Part shown: in pieces, positions 18,817 through 26,748 of the stretch
Layout: each line of letters opens with the position of its first letter
How positions within the stretch are numbered: position 1 is the first letter of the stretch
Assembly (NCBI GenBank): GCA_030603805.1
Contig: JAUVXD010000006.1
Coordinates: forward strand, 58,327-122,326
Direction: 5' to 3'
Source of the DNA: Acholeplasmataceae bacterium
Lineage (GTDB): Bacteria > Bacillota_I > Bacilli_A > Acholeplasmatales > Acholeplasmataceae
DNA length: 64,000 nt
Program-made: the position numbers and the translations under genes
Notes under the pieces: generated by a model
Seen by the model: the letters and a program-made list of their open reading frames with translations, nothing else
What the model was told of the DNA's origin: nothing
Databases searched by the model: none

Positions 18817-19752
18817 TTATGCGCTTGGAATATCCTTCCATGTACGATAGGTACCTTCATAGATCTTCTTTAATGTATCTGCAGTGACATTGCTGATTGG
18901 ATTATTTAAGTGGACGATTGCAACAATGGCATCCCATGCAAGTTGTCCTCTTTGAGCTTCTGTCACATTTGCAAGTTCTGTTGTCGTAAATGGTCTTGAT
19001 GAGAAACCAACATCTTTTCCAACAGTTTGGTCTTTCGTATCTCCATTGGTTCTTCTCCAACCATCACCTGAACCTGTGTGATCATGTTCTGCAACAAAGT
19101 TTCCTGCTTTAGCTGAGAATGCTGCAGTTAATGCTTCAGCAACTCTTTGAATGGAATCTGATCCACCAAATCTAACTGTGACTGAGCTGTTGTTTTGAAG
19201 GGTAACAGGATGCGCTGCTTTAATGGAATCCCAAGTAACTGTTGAGGGTAATGCTATAGCCCCTTGGTTGTTGATAATATCAGAAGCATCTGTGGTTCCT
19301 AAGAATGCAATAAATGCCTTAACTAGTTGTTCAACTGTTTGAGATGGGAAATCACCATCAGCTCTGACCATCCACATAAAAGGTCTTTTCAGTTGGTAAG
19401 TATTGTTAATAACGTTCGCTTCTGTAGGTGCAACACCGTTGAAATGAAGGCCTTTAATCGATGTGTTGAGTGAGGATAATGAAATGTATCCAATACCGTA
19501 TTCATCAATTGACATTGCATTCATAATCGCTGTGTTGTCTCTAATCAGAAATCCTTCGACAAGTTCGGAATCACTTTTTGCAGCTGCTCCAAAACCTATA
19601 CCATTCATAAAACCATCACGAGTTCCTGAAGTGGTATCTCTTGTATAAACTGTAATTGATGCATCTAAATTAAACTCTTCAGCTGGTGTACCACAAGCCG
19701 CAAGTGTTACAAGTGATGTAAGTAATAAGACGTAAAGCGCGAATTTCTTCAT
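18817..19752 (-). CDS. pstS: Phosphate-binding lipoprotein PstS, apparently circularly permuted
   Basis: Lipoprotein of 311 aa, lipobox LAAC with Cys20. All PstS signature blocks are present but in swapped order. The block normally in the second half comes first: SGTRDGF at 42-48, YGIGYISL at 85-92, KRPFMWMVRADG at 122-133. The block normally at the N-terminus comes second: VTVRFGGSDSIQRV at 181-194, HTGSGDGW at 215-222, DVGFSSRPF at 237-245, AWDAIVAIVHLNNPISNVTA at 262-281 and IYEGTYRTWKDI at 287-298. The protein ends where canonical PstS would continue into the SGT block. Its place ahead of pstCAB supports a working phosphate receptor. Confidence 0.85.
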   Translation of the reverse strand: MKKFALYVLLLTSLVTLAACGTPAEEFNLDASITVYTRDTTSGTRDGFMNGIGFGAAAKSDSELVEGFLIRDNTAIMNAMSIDEYGIGYISLSSLNTSIKGLHFNGVAPTEANVINNTYQLKRPFMWMVRADGDFPSQTVEQLVKAFIAFLGTTDASDIINNQGAIALPSTVTWDSIKAAHPVTLQNNSSVTVRFGGSDSIQRVAEALTAAFSAKAGNFVAEHDHTGSGDGWRRTNGDTKDQTVGKDVGFSSRPFTTTELANVTEAQRGQLAWDAIVAIVHLNNPISNVTADTLKKIYEGTYRTWKDIPSA

Positions 19753-19783
19753 TTAAGTTCTCCTTATTTTTATTTTCAACATT

Positions 19784-19838
19784 ATTCTATCGGATTTTTG
19801 TTTTTGGCGAAACCAAGAGAGTGTAAGTCTTATGTAAA
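19784..19838 (-). promoter_or_regulatory. Pho-box-like promoter of the pst-pho operon
   Basis: On the minus strand TTTACA and CTTACA occur 11 bases apart (19833-19838 and 19822-19827), resembling the TT(A/T)ACA direct repeats bound by PhoP in Bacillus. A TAGAAT hexamer at 19784-19789 could be the -10; no good -35 exists, as expected for an activator-dependent promoter. Confidence 0.5.
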
Positions 19839-19849
19839 GTTTAGGCAAA

Positions 19850-19883
19850 GAAAAAAACAACCGAAATGTTGATTCCGATTGTT
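19850..19883 (-). terminator. Terminator of the DrrAB-type exporter genes
   Basis: Arms 19856-19867 and 19872-19883 pair over 12 positions, partly through G-T, and are followed by seven T on the minus strand. Confidence 0.7.
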
Positions 19884-19906
19884 TATATAAGAAGTGATCT
19901 CGTTTA

Positions 19907-20779
19907 TTAAGATTTACCGAGTTTTTGATTCATGCGTCGATATGAGAAATAGAGGAGAACCATACCAAGAGCAAAAGATCCAAGCATGAGCCAAATCATG
20001 GAGACATCTTGACCCAAAATGCCAATTTCTCGTGTTCCATAAAAGAGAGAAACGCCATTAGCAATCTCAGGACCCGTCAGTTCAAATGGTTCTTTTAATA
20101 TAATTTGCTTAAGTAATATCGTCATGTGTGTAAAAGGCACAAGTGATGCAACCTTACTCATCGCATTACCTAAGACAAAGAGTGGCATATAAATACCGCT
20201 GATAAATCCGATTAAAGTGCCTAAGACACCAGATAAAGCTCCAAATGCGTTGACAGATTTTAAAAGTGTTGTAAGAAAAATCATCAGTGTTGCAGATAAA
20301 AAAGTATAAAAGATGAGTAATCCGGAGATTTTAATGATGGTGAGTAGGGTATACCAATAACCTGCAAAAATACCAACATAAAGAATCGTTAACACCCACA
20401 TCATCAAAGTGAGTGTCGCAGTGACCATGATGGATGATATATAGTAACTTAAAATAATCTTGTATCTTTTGACTGGGGTAACTAAATAAGCATCGAGCTT
20501 TCTTTGATCTAAATCTGATACTAAATTACCCATAACACCTAAGGATAGCGAAACCGTATTAATCACTAAAACACCGCCCATAATGACGCCAACTGACATG
20601 AATGTCTTAAGCTCATCAGAAAGCATCGATAAACTTTCAGAGCTGGTATATTGTCTGCCAATAAAAAGAAAATATAGAGCAAGTAAAATGATGACACTTA
20701 AGAGTGAAAAGAATACTGCAGCTTTATCTCTTAAAAACTTTAGAATATTTCTTTCAATCATACATTTGAGATCAAACAT
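19907..20779 (-). CDS. ABC-2 type exporter permease (DrrB-like)
   Basis: A 290-aa membrane protein with six predicted TM segments and the ABC-2 family pattern (LVSDLDQRKLDAYLVTPVKRYKIILSY cut by a coupling helix, then SGIYMPLF). The ATG at 20779 has GGAGG eight bases upstream and overlaps the ATPase stop, so the pair is coupled. Substrate unknown; relatives export antibiotics, lipids or peptides. Confidence 0.85.
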   Translation of the reverse strand: MFDLKCMIERNILKFLRDKAAVFFSLLSVIILLALYFLFIGRQYTSSESLSMLSDELKTFMSVGVIMGGVLVINTVSLSLGVMGNLVSDLDQRKLDAYLVTPVKRYKIILSYYISSIMVTATLTLMMWVLTILYVGIFAGYWYTLLTIIKISGLLIFYTFLSATLMIFLTTLLKSVNAFGALSGVLGTLIGFISGIYMPLFVLGNAMSKVASLVPFTHMTILLKQIILKEPFELTGPEIANGVSLFYGTREIGILGQDVSMIWLMLGSFALGMVLLYFSYRRMNQKLGKS

Positions 20780-21677
20780 GGTGTTCACCTCCGATCACAT
20801 TGATAAACACATCATCCATGGTGCCTTTTAAAACTTCAAATTGTTTAATGTTATCCTTAATGTGATCAATAACTTCTAAAGTATCCTTCGTATCAGCTAC
20901 TGTAATGATATATTGGTCTGCAATTTTTTGATAAGGTTTTTGAAGGTGATCAAAAGATTCAACTAATTTCGCTTTATCAAAAGGAACAACCTTTAATCGG
21001 TCAAAACTATATTTTTCTTTAAGTGCTGCAGGTGTCCCTTCAGCAACAATTTTCCCCTTATTAATAATGACGACATGATCCGCATTTGCAGCTTCTTCCA
21101 TATAATGTGTTGTTAAGAAAATGGTCATGCCTTTATGTTTTTGTAGATCTTCAATAACCTTCCAAACAATTTGTCTAGTCTCAGGATCTAATCCAGTTGT
21201 AGGTTCATCAAGTAAAAGAATTTCAGGATTTGAAAATAGTGCACGAGCAATTTCTGTTCTTCTTTTTTGTCCACCTGATAAGGTTCTATATCTTTGATTT
21301 TCAAACTCATAAAGATTTAAATACTTTGCAAGTTCGTGATATCTTTCGTGAACTTGAGTCTTGTTGTTGATGTACATGGATCCTCTAATAATCAAATTTT
21401 CTTTGACTGTCAAATCCTCATCAAGTACATTGTTTTGAAAAACAACTCCTATTTTTTGTCTTAAATAAGCATCATCAGTCTGTTCGTTTAAATAAACTTT
21501 GCCACGATTAGCATGTAGTAATGTCGTCATGACGTTAATGGTTGTTGATTTCCCGGCACCATTTGGACCTAAAAATGCGAAAAGACTCCCTCTTCTAACT
21601 GAAAAAGAAATATCATTAACTGCAACTAAATCCCCATATGTCTTAACCAGGTTTTCAACGCGGATAATCATATCCAT
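20772..21677 (-). CDS. ABC exporter ATPase (DrrA-like)
   Basis: ATPase of 301 aa partnering the ABC-2 permease. Walker A GPNGAGKST, signature LSGGQKRRTEIARAL, Walker B ILLLDEPTTGLDPETR and switch His in LTTHYMEEA are present. The C-terminal 80 residues form the extra domain usual in DrrA-type exporters. GAGG ribosome site seven bases before the ATG. It ends in TGA, another stop that supports the standard code. Confidence 0.92.
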   Translation of the reverse strand: MDMIIRVENLVKTYGDLVAVNDISFSVRRGSLFAFLGPNGAGKSTTINVMTTLLHANRGKVYLNEQTDDAYLRQKIGVVFQNNVLDEDLTVKENLIIRGSMYINNKTQVHERYHELAKYLNLYEFENQRYRTLSGGQKRRTEIARALFSNPEILLLDEPTTGLDPETRQIVWKVIEDLQKHKGMTIFLTTHYMEEAANADHVVIINKGKIVAEGTPAALKEKYSFDRLKVVPFDKAKLVESFDHLQKPYQKIADQYIITVADTKDTLEVIDHIKDNIKQFEVLKGTMDDVFINVIGGEHHV

Positions 21678-21754
21678 ATTAAAACCTCCTCGATTTTCAC
21701 TGAATTTAGTATATCACAAGTTCAGTCGTGTTGAGAGTTAATAGATTGTAAAAA

Positions 21755-21777
21755 AGTAAAAAACCAGCATAGGCTGG
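21755..21777 (-). terminator. Terminator of the structured RNA
   Basis: The stem CCAGC/GCTGG (21764-21768 and 21773-21777, loop ATAG) is followed by six T and more T-rich sequence on the minus strand. Confidence 0.75.
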
Positions 21778-21958
21778 CTTACTTTTTAAAGCGGTATTCC
21801 CCATATATACACATACAAGAAATTTAAAACAAAGTATTCAATCAAACGATACATCATTTAATGCTTGGTAAGTCCTAAAACCTGTAATACCCAATACAAA
21901 ACTTACATGACAAAACTTTTAAACAAGTCTTACATTCAAATCTATATATGGGGAATAC
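21756..21958 (-). ncRNA. Free-standing structured RNA, 6S-RNA-like
   Basis: About 200 bases between two minus-strand genes have no coding potential but carry every mark of an RNA gene. They have their own consensus promoter and a closing helix ATTCCCCATATATA (about 21796-21809) that pairs with TATATATGGGGAAT (about 21942-21956) across some 130 bases. A weak apical TTGG/CCAA hairpin and a terminator stem complete it. A long rod closed by its two ends with an AT-rich interior, of this size, is the general shape of 6S RNA. I did not verify a central bubble or family consensus, so another family or a lineage-specific RNA is possible. Confidence 0.5.
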
Positions 21959-21964
21959 ACCTTC

Positions 21965-21992
21965 ATCTTACCACAAGTTTTTAAAAAATCAA
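21965..21992 (-). promoter_or_regulatory. Promoter of the structured RNA
   Basis: TTGATT (21987-21992), a 16-base spacer and TAAGAT (21965-21970) on the minus strand place transcription start a few bases before the closing helix. The -35 touches the stop region of the preceding gene. Confidence 0.6.
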
Positions 21993-22688
21993 TTAAAATG
22001 GTTCAATTTCGTCCTCATACTCGGGATCATAAATCTCTCGATATTGTGGAAGCTCAGATAAGGCAAGTTCTGTAAGTTCATAATTGCCTCGATTAACCCT
22101 GTTAAACCAACCATCATAATTCTTCTGTAATATACTTGATACATTATCGATTTGTGTGAGATCTTGAAGCTCTTTGGCGTTAGCAACTCTCAACTTTGAG
22201 AGTTGATAAGCAATTTTGATGACACTTTCTTTATAGGCTGTGATCGTTTTACCTTTACTACCACCAATGTTTTTCTCGTTTTTTCTCGTCGTAAACTCTT
22301 TAATCAAGAGTTCTTTTTTCTTCTTATTTCTAGCTTTACTGATGGATAAATCATAAAATCCTGATTCAAATGCAACCTTGGCTAAGTTTTGATCAACAAT
22401 AATTAAACCAATTTCTAATCTTTTGAGTAAAGTTACGAAAAATTTATAAGAATCACGATGTGCTGCGATTGCTTCCTTCGGCACACCGACGAAGACTGAA
22501 TCCGCAATTTTTTGCCTTTCTATAGCTTGGTATATAAGTTTTAGTGTAATGCTTGTTTTGAGTTCAACAGCAACAGAAAAGTCTTTGCGCATCGCAAAAA
22601 TATCGATGTCATTGACCTCGCCTTTGACTGAAAAGCCTTGTTCAACGAGTAGTTCTTTAATGGGTCCATATAAATCTTTTTCTTCCAT
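21993..22688 (-). CDS. DUF2161-type protein: PD-(D/E)XK nuclease-like fold with winged-helix tail
   Basis: A 231-aa cytoplasmic protein. Residues 5-100 carry the nuclease-like core with Asp27/Asp29 and the E-x-K signature at 42-44 (VAVELKTS). The C-terminal part (about 150-215) looks like a winged helix with ILQKNYDGWFNRVNRGNYELT. This pairing matches DUF2161 proteins; no substrate is known to me. The start at 22688 follows a strong AGGGGG site; a longer frame from 22742 lacks one. A self- or foreign-DNA related role is only suggested by the fold. Confidence 0.7.
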   Translation of the reverse strand: MEEKDLYGPIKELLVEQGFSVKGEVNDIDIFAMRKDFSVAVELKTSITLKLIYQAIERQKIADSVFVGVPKEAIAAHRDSYKFFVTLLKRLEIGLIIVDQNLAKVAFESGFYDLSISKARNKKKKELLIKEFTTRKNEKNIGGSKGKTITAYKESVIKIAYQLSKLRVANAKELQDLTQIDNVSSILQKNYDGWFNRVNRGNYELTELALSELPQYREIYDPEYEDEIEPF

Positions 22689-22790
22689 ATTAAATCCCCC
22701 TATTACTCTCATTATACTATAAAAGATGGGTATATCATGCACGTATATATCGAATTAGGCTTATAATAGAGACAAAGGAGACGGTAAGTC

Positions 22791-23264
22791 ATGGAGATTA
22801 AAAAAGCAATGGCACTTGCTATTGAAGAAGCAAAAAAAACAATGAATGATGATATCGGCGGACCTTTTGGAGCAGCAATTTTAAGCCCAGAAGGGAAAAT
22901 CGTTGCTGTAGCATCTAATGCAGTTTTAGATTCACATGATCCCACAGCTCATGCTGAAATTAACGTCATTAGAAAAGCGACTAAACTGATTCAAAATCAC
23001 GATCTTTCTGGATACACTTTAATTACAACAGCTTATCCTTGCCCAATGTGTTTAGGTGCCATTATGTGGGCAAATATCAAGGAAGTTTATTATGGATGTA
23101 ATCTAGAAGATGCAGCATCCATTGGGTTTCGAGATGACTTGATGTATCAAATAATTCATGATATCGATCAACATAAAGATATACTGAGCTTAAAATCAAG
23201 CGAAAGAGATACATGTATCAAACTTTTTGAAGAATATCATGAAAAGAATAAAACGATGTATTAA
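22791..23264 (+). CDS. guaD: Guanine deaminase (cytidine/deoxycytidylate deaminase fold)
   Basis: Zinc enzyme of 157 aa converting guanine to xanthine plus ammonia. Motifs are HAE in DPTAHAEINVIRKA and PCPMCLGAIMWA, with GGPFGA near the N-terminus. The conserved short C-terminal tail ending K-x-MY, plus the DAA-x-x-GF-x-DD block, matches the Bacillus GuaD type rather than tRNA adenosine deaminase TadA. AAAGGAG ribosome site. TATAAT at 22762-22767 may be its -10. It likely serves purine salvage. Confidence 0.9.
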   Translation: MEIKKAMALAIEEAKKTMNDDIGGPFGAAILSPEGKIVAVASNAVLDSHDPTAHAEINVIRKATKLIQNHDLSGYTLITTAYPCPMCLGAIMWANIKEVYYGCNLEDAASIGFRDDLMYQIIHDIDQHKDILSLKSSERDTCIKLFEEYHEKNKTMY

Positions 23265-23269
23265 AGATT

Positions 23270-23304
23270 AAGACTCAAACGATGACACGCTTGAGTCTTT
23301 TATT
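23270..23304. terminator. Bidirectional terminator between guaD and the luciferase-like gene
   Basis: A nine-bp inverted repeat (23270-23278 and 23291-23299, AAGACTCAA/TTGAGTCTT) lies between convergent genes; a T run follows on the plus strand. Confidence 0.75.
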
Positions 23305-23310
23305 TTGCAG

Positions 23311-24345
23311 TTATGCGCCGTTTAATAAGTGATTAACTTCTGTACCCAGTAAATGAATCGTGTTTAAAACTTTCTCATGGTCCATATAACCTACTGGAAC
23401 ATGTAAGACAAACCTATTGATTTCTAAATTTTCTACCAGATGTTTTATTTTTTTAGCAACATACTTAGGATCTCCCACATAAAGAGCGCCTTGCATACTT
23501 CTTGATTGATCATAAGTATCTTTAGTATATGTGGACCATCCACGTTCTTTGCCTATGATATTCATGGCTTGTGACATACTTGGAAAATAATCTTTAACTG
23601 CTTGTTCGTGATTAGTATCGATGTAACCATGCGAATGTATGGAGATCATCATCTGATCAATAGGATGGCCATGCTTGATATAGTGCTTCTTGTATAAGTC
23701 TATTAAAGGCTTAAACATTAAAGGATTCCCACCAATAATGGCAAGTACAAGAGGCAGTCCATAAGTTGCAGCTCGAATCACTGAAGCTGGTGTACCACCG
23801 ACACCAATACTGATTGATAGCGGTTTTTCAGTTCTTGGATAAACACCTAAATGCTCAATATGAGGAGTAAATTGACCTTGATGTGTCAGATACTCATGAT
23901 CTCTAATCTTGATGAGCATTTCAAGTTTTTCTGAAAAAAGTTCATCATAGTCCTCTAAATCATAGCCAAACAAAGGAAACGATTCAATAAAAGAACCTCT
24001 CCCAGCCATGATTTCAGCACGACCGTGAGATAGTGCATTTAGTGTCGCGAAATTTTGATAAACACGCACTGGATCATCACTACTTAATACTGTGACTGCA
24101 CTTGCAAGTTTGATTTGTTGAGTTAAAGGTGCTGCAGCAGCCAAAATCATATGCGGCGCTGATGCTGCAAAATCCTTTCGATGATGTTCACCAACACCAA
24201 AATAATCAAGACCTACTTGATCAGCAAGCACTATTTCATCAACAACTTGTCTGATTCTTTCATCATAGGAAATCGTTTTTTGAGTGGTCGGATTGGGCAT
24301 AACTTCTGCAAAAGTCGTAATACCTAGTTTGAGTTTCTCTTTCAT
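23311..24345 (-). CDS. Luciferase-like flavin-dependent monooxygenase
   Basis: Soluble TIM-barrel oxidoreductase of about 344 aa. The LLM-class pattern is seen in LADQVGLDYFGVGEHHR, KLASAVTVLSSDDPVRVYQ, GRAEIMAGRGSF and VGGTPASVIRAA. It would use FMN; the substrate is unknown. Start choice is uncertain: the frame opens with TTG at 24363, but the ATG at 24345 begins the conserved region. It is convergent with guaD and divergent from the MATE gene. Confidence 0.85.
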   Translation of the reverse strand: MKEKLKLGITTFAEVMPNPTTQKTISYDERIRQVVDEIVLADQVGLDYFGVGEHHRKDFAASAPHMILAAAAPLTQQIKLASAVTVLSSDDPVRVYQNFATLNALSHGRAEIMAGRGSFIESFPLFGYDLEDYDELFSEKLEMLIKIRDHEYLTHQGQFTPHIEHLGVYPRTEKPLSISIGVGGTPASVIRAATYGLPLVLAIIGGNPLMFKPLIDLYKKHYIKHGHPIDQMMISIHSHGYIDTNHEQAVKDYFPSMSQAMNIIGKERGWSTYTKDTYDQSRSMQGALYVGDPKYVAKKIKHLVENLEINRFVLHVPVGYMDHEKVLNTIHLLGTEVNHLLNGA

Positions 24346-24437
24346 ATGTTGTATCATCTCCAAAAACAGTATAACATCTCTGATAACGTCCTGCTTTTTT
24401 AATGCAAAACATAGACTTCATTTGTTGATTCAAGTCA

Positions 24438-24446
24438 TGTTATAAT
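24438..24446 (+). promoter_or_regulatory. Extended -10 promoter of the MATE gene
   Basis: TGT followed by TATAAT (24441-24446) forms an extended -10 element 23 bases before the ATG; no convincing -35 is present. Confidence 0.5.
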
Positions 24447-24469
24447 GTTTTTATCGATGTGAGGTTATC

Positions 24470-25873
24470 ATGATGACAAATCAAGAAAAAATGCTTGGTG
24501 AAATGGATATATCCAAGGTTTTATTAAAACTGTCCATTCCAGCAACGATTGCTATGTTGGCTAATGCCTTATATAATTTAGTAGATACGCTCTTTTTGGC
24601 ATGGGGTGCAGGAGAAATTGCAATTGGCGCACTTTCCATTGTCATGCCACTACAGACTTTAATTTTTGCAATTGGACTCATGATTGGTATGGGTGGTGCA
24701 TCTGTTTATTCTAGAGCGTTTGGTAGAAAAGATTATGTATCTATGAAAAAAGTTGTCAATACAGCGCTCTTTTTCAATGGTTTGTTAACATCGATTTTAA
24801 CGATACTTGGGTTAATCTATATCGATGAAATCTTAATCATCTTTGGTGCGACTGCATCTAATATTGAATATGCTAAAGATTATTTCTTTTATATCACGTT
24901 ATCCTTAGTTCCCTTCACATCTGCTCTAGTTTTAAACAACTTAGTTCGTGCTGAAGGCCGTGCGAATGTGGCGATGATCTCGCTATTGATTGGATCATTG
25001 CTCAATATTATCTTAGATCCTATTTTCATCTTTGAATGGGGATTAAACATGGGTGTTGCAGGTGCAGCGATTGCAACACTGTTATCAAAGATTGCAATGT
25101 TCTTATATGTCCTTAAAGCAACCACATCTAAAAAATCAACACTTCAAATTGATCATACTGCATTCTATAAACTAGATTTCCAAACACTCAAAGAAATTAT
25201 TGTCATTGGAGTACCGACGTTTGTACGCAATGGTTTGGTCGCATTTGTCTTTATTGCAGTGAACAATTTGATTAACCACTACGCACCAAGTGATCCAGCG
25301 ATGTATATATCAGTGTTTGGTGTTGTCAATAGAATCATTACATTCTTACTTCTCCCTGGATTTGGTTTAGTTCAAGGGATGTTGCCTATTGTTGGTTTCA
25401 ATTATGGGGCAAACAAATATAATCGACTCCATGATGTGATTCAGTTAAGTACAAAATTATTAATGATTTATTTCATCGTTTCGGGTGTAATCATGTGGTT
25501 ATTCGCAGGTCCACTACTCTCCATATTCACAAAGAATAATGATCCTCTGTTTATGGCTATAGGTAAGGAAGCATTTACTTATATTCCGATTGGTTTTATC
25601 GTCTTAGCATTTCAGTTTATTATGTCGAGTGTCTATCAAGCAATTGGATATCCTGTGCGTGCATTCTTAATTGCTCTATCAAGACAGTTACTCATATTCT
25701 TACCTGTTTTATATCTCTTGACACCTATTTTAGGTATTTTAGGCATATGGATATCCTTCGCCATATCTGATGGGTTGTCTGGACTCATCTCATGGAAAGC
25801 ATATCATTATGAGATGGGTATTTTTAGAAAAAAAATACAAGAAACCTCACCGAAACTTGTCCTTGAAGCATAA
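24470..25873 (+). CDS. MATE family multidrug/cation efflux transporter
   Basis: A 467-aa protein with twelve predicted TM segments in two MatE halves. The N-half shows KLSIPATIAMLANALYNLVDT and the C-half GVPTFVRNGLVAF and GFNYGANKY. It would couple export of drugs or metabolites to Na+ or H+. GAGG ribosome site, monocistronic with its own terminator. The substrate cannot be told from sequence. Confidence 0.93.
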   Translation: MMTNQEKMLGEMDISKVLLKLSIPATIAMLANALYNLVDTLFLAWGAGEIAIGALSIVMPLQTLIFAIGLMIGMGGASVYSRAFGRKDYVSMKKVVNTALFFNGLLTSILTILGLIYIDEILIIFGATASNIEYAKDYFFYITLSLVPFTSALVLNNLVRAEGRANVAMISLLIGSLLNIILDPIFIFEWGLNMGVAGAAIATLLSKIAMFLYVLKATTSKKSTLQIDHTAFYKLDFQTLKEIIVIGVPTFVRNGLVAFVFIAVNNLINHYAPSDPAMYISVFGVVNRIITFLLLPGFGLVQGMLPIVGFNYGANKYNRLHDVIQLSTKLLMIYFIVSGVIMWLFAGPLLSIFTKNNDPLFMAIGKEAFTYIPIGFIVLAFQFIMSSVYQAIGYPVRAFLIALSRQLLIFLPVLYLLTPILGILGIWISFAISDGLSGLISWKAYHYEMGIFRKKIQETSPKLVLEA

Positions 25874-25922
25874 AAAAGCGTTACACAATCTGAAACATCA
25901 GAGTTGAGTAACGCCTATTTTT
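25872..25922. terminator. Terminator between the MATE gene and phnE
   Basis: A long hairpin has outer arms GCGTTAC/GTAACGC (25878-25884 and 25908-25914) and inner pairing TCTGA/TCAGA, with T-rich tails on both sides. Confidence 0.8.
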
Positions 25923-25932
25923 TTAATTTCTT

Positions 25933-26748
25933 TTAAACGAGTTTTTCTCGAAGCTTCGCTGAAATCATATCTACTGTGATGACTGTAATGATGATGGTAA
26001 TCATAATCATACCTAGCACATTCCAGTTCGCATTTTGTCCAGCTAAAGTAATCAGTGTTCCTAAACCACCGGCGCCAACGACACCTAAGATCGTTGCTGA
26101 TCTCACATTAATATCGAGTCGGTATAATGCAACCGATGAAAAATCAGCAGCAACTTGTGGAATGACCGCAAATCTAATCTTTTGAAGCAATGTCGCACCA
26201 ACAGCATCCAGTGCTTCAATCGCACTACGATCCATATTATCAATCATTTCTGCAAAGAGTTTACCAATCATACCTATCGAGTGTAACCCAATAACAATAA
26301 CCCCAGTAAATGCATTCATGCCAAACCCTTTAATCAAGATTAAACCGAGAATAATTTCTGGGAAGACACGAATGATGATGAGTAAGAATTCACCAATCTT
26401 TGAAACGACTTTACCTGAAATATTTCTACTTGCTAAAAATCCAAAAGGTAATGCGAGTATGGAACCTAAAAGTGTCCCTAGAAAACCAATCGCCAGTGTT
26501 TCAATCGCTAAGAAGGTAATCCCTTCACTAAATCGGTAATCGCCGTATCCTATCAAAAATTCATAGTTAATATCGGTCATTTGTCTTGCCATTTCTCGAA
26601 TGGTATAACCAGCCATTTCAAAACGGGTCCAGTTGATTTGTGAGCCATTGAATGACATAACGACTAATATAAAGACAACTAAAAAGATAATGCTATTTAA
26701 TATCCAAACTTTTGGTTTTTGCTTGAGCTTCATCTCTAAATGTGTCAT
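25933..26748 (-). CDS. phnE: Phosphonate-type ABC transporter permease PhnE (distal copy)
   Basis: Membrane permease of 271 aa with the PhnE pattern: GSILALPFGFLASRN, VRSATILGVVGAGGLGTLI and the coupling loop ALDAVGATLLQKIRFAVIPQV. It is one of two adjacent homologues that probably form a heterodimer. It overlaps the other copy by four bases. It ends the operon phnD-phnC-phnE-phnE. Confidence 0.92.
   Translation of the reverse strand: MTHLEMKLKQKPKVWILNSIIFLVVFILVVMSFNGSQINWTRFEMAGYTIREMARQMTDINYEFLIGYGDYRFSEGITFLAIETLAIGFLGTLLGSILALPFGFLASRNISGKVVSKIGEFLLIIIRVFPEIILGLILIKGFGMNAFTGVIVIGLHSIGMIGKLFAEMIDNMDRSAIEALDAVGATLLQKIRFAVIPQVAADFSSVALYRLDINVRSATILGVVGAGGLGTLITLAGQNANWNVLGMIMITIIITVITVDMISAKLREKLV

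Noticed and set aside
22791..23264. tRNA-specific adenosine deaminase TadA
   Set aside because: The DAA-x-x-GF-x-DD block and short C-terminal tail fit guanine deaminase better; both share the zinc motifs.
25976..26010. ATG-rich low-complexity stretch
   Set aside because: It is the coding sequence of a hydrophobic helix of PhnE read on the other strand, not a repeat array.
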